Positions 1-7,704 are shown, counted from the first letter of the stretch. The stretch is DNA of 17,181 nucleotides from Bacillota bacterium (GCA_009786175.1 WQTQ01000188.1:1-17181); one strand, 5' to 3'. Numbers and translations are program-made. The notes: generated by a model not told the origin, from the letters alone.

Positions 1-630
1 ACCCATGCCAATGGCACACGCTGCGAACATTGCACAGGCGACGGGATTATTGTCACCAGCTTGCAATTTATGGCAGATATAGAAATGGTGTGCCCGGTTT
101 GCAAGGGCGCGCGTTTTTCCGAAGAAGGGCTTGACGTTAAATGGAAGGGCAAAAGCATAGGTGATGTTTTGAATTTAACAGTAGAGGAAGCCCGGGAGTT
201 TTTTAAAGAAATTAAGTATGTAAGCCACAAGCTAAGTATTATGGACGAGCTTGGGCTTGGGTACATGACACTTGGGCAAAGTTCAACAACACTTTCCGGC
301 GGCGAAGCGCAGCGGGTAAAATTAGCGTGGGAGTTAGCCAAAATTAAGCGAGGCAGCCACAACTTATATATTTTGGACGAGCCTACAACCGGCCTACATG
401 TGGCAGATATTGAAAAATTATTGGTCAGCATAAATAAACTTGTAGATTCCGGGCATACGGTGCTGGTTATCGAACACAATTTGGACGTGATAAAGTCTGC
501 CGATTATGTAATTGACCTTGGGCCTGATGGCGGCAACGGCGGAGGGGAAGTAGTTGTTTGCGGTACACCGGAAGAAGTTGCAAAATGCGAAAAATCGTAT
601 ACAGGGAAGTTTTTGGCGGGTGAATTGTAA
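1..630 (+). CDS. UvrA-family ABC ATPase, C-terminal part (5' end outside window)
   Basis: The reading frame is open from base 1, so this is the C-terminal ~209 residues of a longer protein. It begins inside the UvrA zinc finger (CEHC near base 22, then CPVC near base 91, about the usual spacing). It then shows the ABC signature [13 protein letters not shown], Walker [13 protein letters not shown], the [10 protein letters not shown] switch-histidine block and the [14 protein letters not shown] tail, in the normal UvrA order. UvrA recognises damaged DNA in nucleotide excision repair as an ATP-dependent dimer. The segment between signature and Walker B (AKIKRGSHN) and the phrase [16 protein letters not shown] look to me more like the UvrA-like paralogs of Firmicutes than housekeeping UvrA, so a resistance-type or accessory paralog is possible. 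The missing N-terminus is needed to decide, so no symbol is given. The next gene follows after 30 bases and is probably co-transcribed. Confidence 0.93.
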   Translation, partial: THANGTRCEHCTGDGIIVTSLQFMADIEMVCPVCKGARFSEEGLDVKWKGKSIGDVLNLTVEEAREFFKEIKYVSHKLSIMDELGLGYMTLGQSSTTLSGGEAQRVKLAWELAKIKRGSHNLYILDEPTTGLHVADIEKLLVSINKLVDSGHTVLVIEHNLDVIKSADYVIDLGPDGGNGGGEVVVCGTPEEVAKCEKSYTGKFLAGEL

Positions 631-660
631 TTCACACAAAATAACGAAAGGGTGTTTTAG

Positions 661-1536
661 ATGATTTTTGACAGAAACCAAAAAGATTTTCCATCCGAAT
701 TTTGCAGGGATATTTGGTGGTGGGCAGTAGGCATCGTACCGTTATCGGTTTCGTTACCCGACGAAGTCAAAAGCAAGTGTACTCCGGAAATTATCGAAGG
801 CTGCCATCAGTGGCACGCTTATTTTAACGAGCTGTGCGCGGATATGTACAGCCACGAAAATGAGTATCTGCCCGCCACGCCTCGCCAATACCGGGATATT
901 TTGGAGTATATTTCCGCAAACGGGAGACTGACGGGCGACAGCATGGTGTTTGACACCGATATTTGGGAGGCGCACAGGGCTAAAATCAACAGAAGCAAGG
1001 CCTATGTTACGGCAGGTATGTCCTTGGAGCAGTGCCTCAGGGTGTTGGAGCGGACAGGTTTAAAATGTGAGAAAACAGAAAATGCCGTAATTTTCTCCCA
1101 TAGTAAGTACCCAAAAATATTTCATGCCATGCACACAATGGAGCAGTCTCCGGAAATACGGCAAACACCTGCCCGACATCATTTTGCCCATTGCGAGTTC
1201 CGCCGACTTTTCAAAAATTACGCGGAAAATTATGACGAACTGTTAAGACGGGTAAGCGACGAAAGCCTTCGTATTGCCCATGCCATTCACGATTATTGCA
1301 AGTTGCTAAAAATACAGCGATACATCCATTTTGGCATTATCAAGTACAAGTACAAGGGTACACGGGTGCTGGATTTTAGCTTGCACAAAGATGAGTATCC
1401 AACCCTACGGGTTAATATCGGCACCGGTGTAAATACCGACATGGATTCCAAAATACGAATACATCCACACGAAAAAGACTTGGAAGAGATTTTAGCACTA
1501 ATTGCCGCGCGAAAAGTAGCGATAGACCAGAGTTAA
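661..1536 (+). CDS. Protein of unknown function, 291 aa
   Basis: I do not recognise this family. The ATG at 661 follows a GAAAGGG ribosome binding site at about 6 bases and lies 30 bases after the UvrA-like gene, so co-transcription is likely. The protein is soluble-looking, with no signal peptide or membrane segment. It is rich in Trp/His/Cys in its first ~60 residues (an IWWWAVGIVPLSVSLP segment near residues 18-33). The middle has mixed helix character and includes an ARHHFAHCEFRR stretch near residue 171. The C-terminal third carries a beta-rich pattern (IKYKYKGTRVLDFSL, then YPTLRVNIGTG). That last part faintly resembles the 'RRGIFNFTL..KGLKVSVYA' segment of the unknown gene at 9375-9866, but I cannot claim homology. 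Codon use looks like its neighbours. Confidence 0.75.
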   Translation: MIFDRNQKDFPSEFCRDIWWWAVGIVPLSVSLPDEVKSKCTPEIIEGCHQWHAYFNELCADMYSHENEYLPATPRQYRDILEYISANGRLTGDSMVFDTDIWEAHRAKINRSKAYVTAGMSLEQCLRVLERTGLKCEKTENAVIFSHSKYPKIFHAMHTMEQSPEIRQTPARHHFAHCEFRRLFKNYAENYDELLRRVSDESLRIAHAIHDYCKLLKIQRYIHFGIIKYKYKGTRVLDFSLHKDEYPTLRVNIGTGVNTDMDSKIRIHPHEKDLEEILALIAARKVAIDQS

Positions 1537-1553
1537 AAGCCCATGACAATGGG

Positions 1554-1575
1554 TACCCCCTGATAGCAGGGGGTA
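1554..1575. repeat. Dispersed palindrome, copy 1 of 3
   Basis: A 22-base palindrome built on CCCCCTGATAGCAGGGGG with flanking TA, broken only at one central position. The other copies are at 9876-9897 and 16685-16708. All three are followed by ACAA on the same side, so the repeat has an orientation. Here it lies between the unknown gene and the Nei-like gene. A small hairpin (CCCAT / ATGGG, 1540-1553) directly precedes it. No T-run follows, so it is not a classic terminator. Confidence 0.85.
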
Positions 1576-1606
1576 CAACGGGGAGCCGCCCAAGGAGGAG
1601 AAGAAA

Positions 1607-2422
1607 ATGATTGAATTACCGGAAACTCACGTTCTAACAAAGCAAATTAACGAAACCCTTGTGGGTAAAACCATAAAGAATGCCATGGCTAATGCATCAC
1701 CCCATGCATTCGCGTTTTACTCCGGCGATTGCGCGGCCTACGGCGGGATGCTGGCAGGCGCGCAAATTATAAAGGCAAGTACAGATTTTGGCGGGTGCGG
1801 CAGCCAAGTGGAGATTATGTGTGACGACATGCTTTTATCCCTAAGCACGCCAATAAAATATCATAAGCCGGGGGAAAAGCTGCCGAAATCTCATCAGCTA
1901 CTGCTGGAATTTGACGACAGTTCTCACATGAGCTGTACCGTGCAAATGTGGGGCGGTATCCACTGTGTTCCGTTTGCCCAAAGGCCGGAGAATAAGCAGG
2001 TACCATGCCCATATTCAGACGCATTTGATGAAGCTTACTTCGACAGCCTAATCAGCGGGGAAAAGCCGAACCTAAGCGCGAAGGCATTACTTGCCACAGA
2101 GCAGCGCATTCCCGGCCTTGGCAACGGCGTTTTACAAGACATATTGTTTAACGCCCGTATTCATCCAAAAAGAAAGCTGGAAACCCTAACGGATACGGAC
2201 ATCCAACGGCTGTTCCGCAGCGTAAAATCTACCCTAAAAGAAATGAGAGACGAAGGCGGGCGGGATACGGAAAAAGATTTGTTTAACAAAAATGGCGGAT
2301 ATTTTTCGATTTTGTCCAAAAACACGTTGACACACCCATGCCGCGAATGCGGCAGCGGATTGGTACGCCAAGCTTACTTGGGCGGCAATATTTATTTTTG
2401 CCCTGTGTGCCAGCCTTTATAA
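1607..2422 (+). CDS. Nei/Fpg-family DNA glycosylase (endonuclease VIII-like)
   Basis: The 271-aa length and layout fit the Fpg/Nei family, which excises oxidised bases by a glycosylase/AP-lyase reaction. The N-terminus is MIELPETHV where classic members read MPELPE. The helix-two-turn-helix DNA-binding region lies around residues 158-190 (ATEQRIPGLGNGVLQDILF, then IHPKRK). The C-terminal zinc finger has C245, C248, C265 and C268 (CRECG ... FCPVCQ). Two usual features are missing: the catalytic N-terminal proline is isoleucine, and the zinc-finger loop arginine region reads YLGGNIYF. I recall a Firmicutes 'endonuclease VIII' branch with this MIELPE start, so this is probably a real subfamily and not decay. 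Start: ATG 1607 has AAGGAGG eight bases upstream. The gene ends 6 bases inside the 3' end of the convergent PfkB gene. Confidence 0.88.
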   Translation: MIELPETHVLTKQINETLVGKTIKNAMANASPHAFAFYSGDCAAYGGMLAGAQIIKASTDFGGCGSQVEIMCDDMLLSLSTPIKYHKPGEKLPKSHQLLLEFDDSSHMSCTVQMWGGIHCVPFAQRPENKQVPCPYSDAFDEAYFDSLISGEKPNLSAKALLATEQRIPGLGNGVLQDILFNARIHPKRKLETLTDTDIQRLFRSVKSTLKEMRDEGGRDTEKDLFNKNGGYFSILSKNTLTHPCRECGSGLVRQAYLGGNIYFCPVCQPL

Positions 2423-3460
2423 ACGCTCTAAAATATCACTTTGGGTAACGTGTCCGGATGTACCAAGCTGCGTCACACATATGGCCGCGGCGATGTTGCC
2501 TATTTTTGCCGCGTATTCTATGTCTGCCCCAGCGGCTACTGCACTTATGAAGGCAGATGTAAACATGTCACCCGCGCCGCATACGTCTGTTTGCCCCTGT
2601 ACGGGTATGCCGGGTATGTTAATGGGTGTGTCCTTGCTATAAATGCGTACGCCGTGTTCGCCAAGGGTGCAAATTACGGGTTGGTTATTTTTGTGCCGCA
2701 AAATTTCACAAGCTTGCGAAATTTCTTCTTCCGTGCGGATAACCGAAGGGTCTGCGGCCAGTTTAACAGGCGCGTCACTGTCGGTTTCCGCCATGCCGTA
2801 AACCGCATGAGTTAACTCGAATTGGTTGCCCTTTATCATCATATTCTCGAATTGCCCAATGCGGCAGCGGGAGTCTGCATAAATTAGAAGGTTCGGGTTT
2901 TCTTTTGCCAAAGCGGCCAACGCACGGCGAATATTATCGGTGATTATTCCGCAATTTTCTTCAACGATGTGGTCCAAAATTATAAGCGCGTCAAGTTTGG
3001 GAATGAGTTGTTCCAGCTTCTTAAATACCGCGTCCTCAAGCTCTGTGGGCGTTGTTGTCCAGTTTTTTATGTCGATGCGATTAAGCTCGTATTTAGAGCT
3101 GTCCGGGTTAGTTATCCACGGTTTTGTATGGGTGGATGTTATTCTGGCATCGGTTAGAATCAGATTTTCCCTGTTAATGTCCAGCCTGTCCAAGCCTCGG
3201 CATAATTCCAGGCCGCGTCCGTCATCCCCGGCAAAACCGATTGCGTAAATTGTGCCTACGCCCAGGTTGGCAAGGTTTTTGGCAATGGTCCCTGCCGCGC
3301 CGGGGGAGGTTTCCCGCTTTACGCATTGGTACGCAACCAGGTCTGTTTCCAGCGACGGCTCGTTTAATGCCGAGTCTATCCAAAGATATTCATCCAGACA
3401 GTAGTCGCCAAAAACGCCTATGGAAAGATTCTTGTAATTATCAAAAATTTTTTTATCCAT
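2417..3460 (-). CDS. PfkB-family carbohydrate kinase, HldE/RfaE kinase-like
   Basis: A 347-aa ribokinase-fold sugar kinase. Visible family marks are the N-terminal IGVFGDYCLDEY strand (residues 14-25), the substrate-loop pattern SPGAAGTIAKNLANLG (52-67), KGNQFEL (210-216, the position of the N-x-x-E motif) and the C-terminal DVCGAGD (292-298), whose Asp298 is the expected catalytic base. The fold most resembles the kinase domain of HldE/RfaE, which phosphorylates D-glycero-D-manno-heptose 7-phosphate at C1; the substrate here is inferred. There is no fused nucleotidyltransferase domain. Start: the ATG at 3460 has GGAGG eight bases upstream. A TTG 15 bases further up overlaps that ribosome binding site and is unlikely to be used. 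The ATG overlaps the end of the upstream gene by 8 bases, suggesting translational coupling. It is the last gene of a three-gene operon. Confidence 0.9.
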   Translation of the reverse strand: MDKKIFDNYKNLSIGVFGDYCLDEYLWIDSALNEPSLETDLVAYQCVKRETSPGAAGTIAKNLANLGVGTIYAIGFAGDDGRGLELCRGLDRLDINRENLILTDARITSTHTKPWITNPDSSKYELNRIDIKNWTTTPTELEDAVFKKLEQLIPKLDALIILDHIVEENCGIITDNIRRALAALAKENPNLLIYADSRCRIGQFENMMIKGNQFELTHAVYGMAETDSDAPVKLAADPSVIRTEEEISQACEILRHKNNQPVICTLGEHGVRIYSKDTPINIPGIPVQGQTDVCGAGDMFTSAFISAVAAGADIEYAAKIGNIAAAICVTQLGTSGHVTQSDILERL

Positions 3461-4418
3461 TGTATTTGCCTCCAAGTAATTTTACTGCTAAATTGCCCAA
3501 GGTTGCCATGTGGTCGCCTTGTACATAATAACTTTTACCGCCGTCTGCTACGGTTCTTGCCAAAATCGTTTTCCATGGCCTAAAAAAATAATGCGGATCA
3601 GATTTTGACGGTGCGCTGGAAATATCCCCGGTTATGGGCTGCATGTCGAATACAGCCGTGGTAAAGTTTGCAATTTGTCTGCCTTCTTGCTTTGCCGCAT
3701 TTCTGGCCATAGCCAGACATTTTAAATAAACTTCCGGCCCGGTAACGGCAGAACCCACGTTTAGGAAAACGCCATTTTCCAGGTTTTCTACGCTTTTTGC
3801 GTAAATTAAAAAGTCTGTCATAGAGGCCTTGCCAATAGCCGCGCCATCGCAGTTTGGATGTTCGTGTACAATATCGCAGCCCATACTTACGTGAACCGTC
3901 ACGGGAATTTGCAAACGGTACCCTGCGGCAAGCACACTGGTGTCTGTGTATGGGAACTTGTTTTCACAAATATACCGTCCAACTGCTTCACCAAAGCCAA
4001 GGCCCGCCTGCGCACCTTTTGCAACGGCTTCGTTCAGCTTACCTGTCTCTTGCCATAGGCCAAACTGGCCTTCGGATATATATTTTTCTACGCTTTCGCA
4101 AGTCGCGCCAATCATGGCCAGTTCAAAGTCATGAATTGCCCCCGCGCCATTGGTTGCCAGATGCGTTACCAACCCTTCTTCCATTAGGCGAATCAAAAAT
4201 TTACCAAGCCCCCGGCGAATAACGTGGGCACCGTACATAAAAATTACAGCCGCGTTGTTTTGCCGCGCTTTTATTATTGCATCGCGTATTGCATCCAAGT
4301 CTGGATTAGTGAAGGATGGGGGAGTTTCTTGCAACAGCTTATCAATTGTTAAATCGTGCGCCCGTTGGGATAAGGGCAGCAGGCTTAGTTTACCAAGGTC
4401 GAAGGTTTCAAATGGCAT
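3453..4418 (-). CDS. Deoxyhypusine synthase-like protein
   Basis: A 321-aa protein with the general pattern of the deoxyhypusine synthase (DHS) superfamily, NAD-dependent Rossmann-like enzymes. Supporting segments are VIFMYGAHVIRRGLGKFLI (58-76), ATNGAGAIHDFELAMIG (88-104), QFGLWQETG (118-126), VSMGCDIVHEHPNCDG (177-192), VFLNVGSAVTGPEVYLK (217-233) and, near the end, FRPWKTIL (279-286), where Lys283 may occupy the place of the DHS active-site lysine in its WGKI motif. True DHS modifies eIF5A, which bacteria lack, so the reaction here is unknown. Similar proteins are, to my recollection, found beside sugar kinases and SIS isomerases in other bacteria. Start: ATG 4418 has GGAG seven bases upstream and overlaps the SIS-HAD gene by 11 bases. 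It overlaps the kinase gene by 8 bases, so the three proteins are probably made in step. Confidence 0.72.
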   Translation of the reverse strand: MPFETFDLGKLSLLPLSQRAHDLTIDKLLQETPPSFTNPDLDAIRDAIIKARQNNAAVIFMYGAHVIRRGLGKFLIRLMEEGLVTHLATNGAGAIHDFELAMIGATCESVEKYISEGQFGLWQETGKLNEAVAKGAQAGLGFGEAVGRYICENKFPYTDTSVLAAGYRLQIPVTVHVSMGCDIVHEHPNCDGAAIGKASMTDFLIYAKSVENLENGVFLNVGSAVTGPEVYLKCLAMARNAAKQEGRQIANFTTAVFDMQPITGDISSAPSKSDPHYFFRPWKTILARTVADGGKSYYVQGDHMATLGNLAVKLLGGKYNG

Positions 4419-5793
4419 TGTTTTTCTCCGATTCTGTGACTATAAAATCGTAAAGCTTTTGCGCATTTTCAAAATCCGGTATAACCATGTCTGCGTTGGC
4501 AGATAATAGGCGTGTGCGCTTCCATTCATTTACGCCTTTTTTACGTGCCTCGTCGGTGGCAACTGCAACGGCGTAGCCGCCAATATCTTTTACCAATTGT
4601 ACTTCAATATACCCATCCCCAAAGGATATTAAGTCTGCACCGCGGATGTTATTTTCTTCAAGTATTTGCTGTATCACCAGCTCTTTAGAGCAATCTTTGA
4701 TTGTATCTTTCGCGCCGTAAATGTCGCCGTCAAAAAAGTGGGCTACACCCAGAAGTTCTGCTTCCGCTTTTACGTCAACTTCGTCTGTGCCGCTGGCAAG
4801 GTATATTTTTACGCCGCCATTTTTTAGCATTTGCAAGAATTCCACAATGCCGGGTACCAGATGCTCTTCCGGGCTGCATGTACAGGCTTTTAACCCTTTA
4901 TGGCGGGTATGGATTTGTTCCATCAGCCGCCGTAGGTATTCCGCCTTGTATTCGTGCGGGTCTTTTGCAGGGCCGCCGCGCCTTTGCACTTCTTCGTCCA
5001 GGCGAATGCATTGGAAAATAGTCTGCTTGCCCGTTAAAAGGTCAACAAATTCTGCCACAAGTTCTTCAATATCCTTTTCGTATGGCGCAACGGCAGAAAT
5101 AACTTCCGTAAAATAGGGAATCATAATTTCCCGCCAGCCTTCACGCAACAGGCTAACGGTCCCATCAAAGTCGAAAAGGGCATAACGGAACCCTGTTGGC
5201 GGCGGGTAATTAATAATTTCCATGTCCCAAATATCTTTGAGTTCGCCGCGAAGATAAGTTACCAATGCATGGCAGTAACACAGGTGCAAATCTTCCAATT
5301 CCTCCATGCTGTAGGTTGGGGCAATAAGGCAAATGTCGCAGAGTTCTTTCATTTTACCGCCGTCTCTGCCGCCAAACCCGATTATTGTAAGCCCCATTTC
5401 CTTGGCACGCTTGGCTGCAGACAGGATGTTGGGTGAATTGCCGCTGCCGGAAAATACAATTAACAAATCTCCGGCCTTGGCGTAGGTTTCCAATGCGATT
5501 TTATATGCGTCTTCGTAACTGAAATCATTTGCCAGGCAGGTAAGTACGGGTGTGGAATCGCTAAGGCATTGTGCTGCAAAGCCTGTTCTGCCATGGACGC
5601 GGCAGCCTTTAATAAGATCATTGCAAAAATGGGAAGCTGTGGCCGCACTACCGCCGTTGCCCGCAATGAATATGGCGTTCTTGCCCTTGGTTTGCAAGAT
5701 TAACTTGGCAATTTCTTTTATCGTGTTAGTATTCGTAGAATTAAGGGCTGAAGCAATACGGGAAAAATAATTTTCAATTGTGCTGTTTGTCAT
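4408..5793 (-). CDS. Fused SIS sugar isomerase (GmhA-like) and HAD phosphatase
   Basis: A 461-aa two-domain protein. Residues 1-190 are a SIS domain: phosphate-binding FIAGNGGSAATASHF (42-56), VFSGSGNSPN (113-122), and EELEDLHLCYCHAL (164-177), resembling the metal-ligand helix of sedoheptulose-7-phosphate isomerase GmhA. Residues 204-450 are a haloacid dehalogenase domain: motif I FDFDGT with Asp208/Asp210, motif II YLASGTD (331-337), a candidate Lys near 370, and motif IV SFGDGYIE (390-397). The HAD part looks like the phosphoglycolate-phosphatase type with a helical cap (215-310), not like classic GmhB. Joint action as isomerase plus phosphatase on a C7 sugar phosphate is inferred. Start: ATG 5793 sits behind AAGGAGG, and a strong promoter lies just upstream. 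First gene of the operon. Confidence 0.9.
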   Translation of the reverse strand: MTNSTIENYFSRIASALNSTNTNTIKEIAKLILQTKGKNAIFIAGNGGSAATASHFCNDLIKGCRVHGRTGFAAQCLSDSTPVLTCLANDFSYEDAYKIALETYAKAGDLLIVFSGSGNSPNILSAAKRAKEMGLTIIGFGGRDGGKMKELCDICLIAPTYSMEELEDLHLCYCHALVTYLRGELKDIWDMEIINYPPPTGFRYALFDFDGTVSLLREGWREIMIPYFTEVISAVAPYEKDIEELVAEFVDLLTGKQTIFQCIRLDEEVQRRGGPAKDPHEYKAEYLRRLMEQIHTRHKGLKACTCSPEEHLVPGIVEFLQMLKNGGVKIYLASGTDEVDVKAEAELLGVAHFFDGDIYGAKDTIKDCSKELVIQQILEENNIRGADLISFGDGYIEVQLVKDIGGYAVAVATDEARKKGVNEWKRTRLLSANADMVIPDFENAQKLYDFIVTESEKNNAI

Positions 5794-5831
5794 TTTGGCC
5801 TCCTTAATTGTATGTATTGATAGTTACTGCC

Positions 5832-5860
5832 ATTCTACAATTGCGTTTAGGCAGTGTCAA
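5832..5860 (-). promoter_or_regulatory. Near-consensus sigma-A promoter of the SIS-HAD/DHS-like/PfkB operon
   Basis: On the minus strand, TTGACA (5860-5855) is followed after exactly 17 bases by TAGAAT (5837-5832). The predicted start of transcription near 5825 gives a leader of about 30 bases carrying the AAGGAGG site. This is the best promoter match in the window and suggests steady, strong expression. No operator dyad is visible around it. Confidence 0.75.
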
Positions 5861-5899
5861 TGAAAACGGTTGAAACTATATATTCGGGAGTAATTTATT

Positions 5900-7588
5900 A
5901 TGAAAAAGCTTGTTTTTATATCAGTATTAATTTTATTCAATTTTATTGCGGCGGCCCCTGTCATGTCTGGCATAAAGCCCTACACAATAATGGTATACAT
6001 GAACGGTTCGGACCTGGAAAGCGATTTTGGCCTGGCCACCGATGACCTTGCAGAAATGCTGGAATCCGGCATAAAATCTCGAAACGCAAACGTGATAATT
6101 CTAACCGGCGGCACAAACCGCTGGTTGAATGATGCCATCCCGGAAAGTGAATGTATAATTTGGGAACTTTCTGACGGGAGAATAAATGAAGTAAAACCCA
6201 TGGGCAAAATAAGCATGGGCAACCCCGCAACATTACGGGATTTTATTAAATTTTCTGTCAGGCAATACCCTGCGGAAAAATATGGCCTTATCATGTGGGA
6301 CCACGGGGGCGGTTCTATTGCGGGCTTTGGCCATGACGAAAAATTTAATGATGACAGCTTGAGTTTGTTAGACATGAAGCAGGCTTTTGAAGAGGCCGGG
6401 CTTCGTGAAAACAAACTGGAATTTTTGGGCTTTGATGCTTGCCTTATGGCAACGGTGGAAATGGCTGTTTTGGCGGCAGACTATGCCCATGTAATGATTG
6501 CCTCCGAAGACCTAGAGCCCGGTGAAGGCTGGGATTACAACTTCTTATCTGTACTAAACCGCACCCCGCGAATGAACGGATTTGCCCTTGCTAAGGTAAT
6601 AGTTAACACGTTTATTGACTTTTTTGGGGAAGACAGCGACGAAATTTTGACACTTTCTGTTGTTGATTTAGCTAAGGTCAAGCCTGTAATGGAGACTATG
6701 GGAAGTTTAATGAATAAAGCGTCCGGTGAGTTGAAAAACTTTGGATTTCACAAGCTGGCAGAACGCCGTGCCGTTACAAAAACTTTTGGTGAAGGCAGCC
6801 CCCGCGACAATTATGCAGACATGGTGGACATCGGCCATATGGCAATTCTACTGTGTGACTTATTTCCGCAAGAAGCCCGTGCCGTTTTGCAAGCGTTAGA
6901 AGATTGCGTAGTGTACAACCGGCATAATTCAGATATTGACCTATGGGGACTAAGCACATTTTATATTTATGGCGGTAAATCTCAGGGGGAATACTCTTTG
7001 CAAACCTACACCGCATTAGGGATGGACAATGATTATACAGGGTATCTTCACAAGTTTTTTGAAGGCTTGCTACAGCGCGGTTCTTCGCCGGTAGTCAGTA
7101 AAGAATTGGCATTGCTGCGGCCTGTGTCTGAAAATGTTTACCGCATGATGGGGTTGTTGCAAACGGATATCCCCGCCGTAAATTACCTGTGGCCAAAATT
7201 AAACGGGCATTCCGTGGTGTTATTTCCTATTGCCGCAACTGCCGGTACCCGCTTGTATGTAATCCCTGCTCAAATTAACAACCGGGAAGTTAACATTATC
7301 GTGTCCTTCTCTGAAAAACACCCCCGGGGGAAAATACTTGGCAGCCGTAAGGTGGAAAGGGTGTTACAAAAAGGGTATGACCCAATTTTGCCCGGGGATA
7401 AAATTGCAATTTACTATCCAGAATGGAGTATTTCCGGCAATGCCGAAACATGGCACAAAGGCGAAAGCTTTAATATGCCTACGCAAACTACCCCGTATCT
7501 AACTTGGGAACTTGCCCCGGCAACACACAAATTGTGTTACCGTATTACAAATGCTCGCGGTGTTGCAACATTACAGTTTGTGTCGTAA
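5900..7588 (+). CDS. Secreted clostripain-family (C11) cysteine peptidase
   Basis: A 562-aa protein with a Lys-rich start and hydrophobic stretch (residues 1-23, MKKLVFISVLILFNFIAAAP) that reads as a signal peptide for export. There is no lipobox cysteine and no wall anchor. Peptidase family C11 marks follow in order: TIMVYMNGSDLE (29-40), IILTGG (66-71), LIMWDHGGG with catalytic His135, FLGFDACLMATVEMA with catalytic Cys181, and SEDLEPGEGWDY (202-213). C11 enzymes cleave after basic residues and often self-process. The C-terminal ~200 residues are beta-rich and unassigned. Start: ATG 5900 follows CGGGAG at about 9 bases; the site is weak and no clear forward promoter is visible in the 106-base divergent gap. 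No intrinsic terminator follows, so some read-through into the next gene is possible. Confidence 0.92.
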   Translation: MKKLVFISVLILFNFIAAAPVMSGIKPYTIMVYMNGSDLESDFGLATDDLAEMLESGIKSRNANVIILTGGTNRWLNDAIPESECIIWELSDGRINEVKPMGKISMGNPATLRDFIKFSVRQYPAEKYGLIMWDHGGGSIAGFGHDEKFNDDSLSLLDMKQAFEEAGLRENKLEFLGFDACLMATVEMAVLAADYAHVMIASEDLEPGEGWDYNFLSVLNRTPRMNGFALAKVIVNTFIDFFGEDSDEILTLSVVDLAKVKPVMETMGSLMNKASGELKNFGFHKLAERRAVTKTFGEGSPRDNYADMVDIGHMAILLCDLFPQEARAVLQALEDCVVYNRHNSDIDLWGLSTFYIYGGKSQGEYSLQTYTALGMDNDYTGYLHKFFEGLLQRGSSPVVSKELALLRPVSENVYRMMGLLQTDIPAVNYLWPKLNGHSVVLFPIAATAGTRLYVIPAQINNREVNIIVSFSEKHPRGKILGSRKVERVLQKGYDPILPGDKIAIYYPEWSISGNAETWHKGESFNMPTQTTPYLTWELAPATHKLCYRITNARGVATLQFVS

Positions 7589-7632
7589 AAAAGCAAAATT
7601 CTCCAACTTTTTCATAGTTTACTCGTATATAT

Positions 7633-7704
7633 AAATGATGCATGGGGAGGCACCCAATACATAGGGCCGGTTGCCCGTGTAGAAAACCGCCGGGTGCATC
7701 ATTT
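7633..7704 (+). other. Potential structured RNA leader upstream of the Tudor-like gene
   Basis: A 10-bp perfect inverted repeat (AAATGATGCA at 7633-7642, TGCATCATTT at 7695-7704) encloses a second pairing, GCACCC (7650-7655) with GGGTGC (7692-7697), which competes for the same 3' bases. Inside is GGGC/GCCC (7664-7667, 7673-7676), whose five-base loop CGGTT is complementary to AACCG (7685-7689), so a pseudoknot or an alternative hairpin could form. No T-run follows, so it is not an intrinsic terminator. It does not match any riboswitch or ribozyme consensus that I can recall. Confidence 0.45.

Noticed and set aside
418..681. Open frames antisense to the UvrA-like, Nei-like, SIS-HAD, C11 and MATE genes
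   Set aside because: They mirror strong coding frames, lack ribosome binding sites and have no recognisable motifs.
3461..3475. TTG start adding five residues to the PfkB kinase
   Set aside because: It overlaps the GGAGG site that serves the ATG at 3460 and has no ribosome binding site of its own.
7633..7704. Known riboswitch or pistol/twister-type ribozyme
   Set aside because: Pseudoknot geometry and conserved bases do not match the consensus sequences I could recall; kept only as an unassigned structured element.
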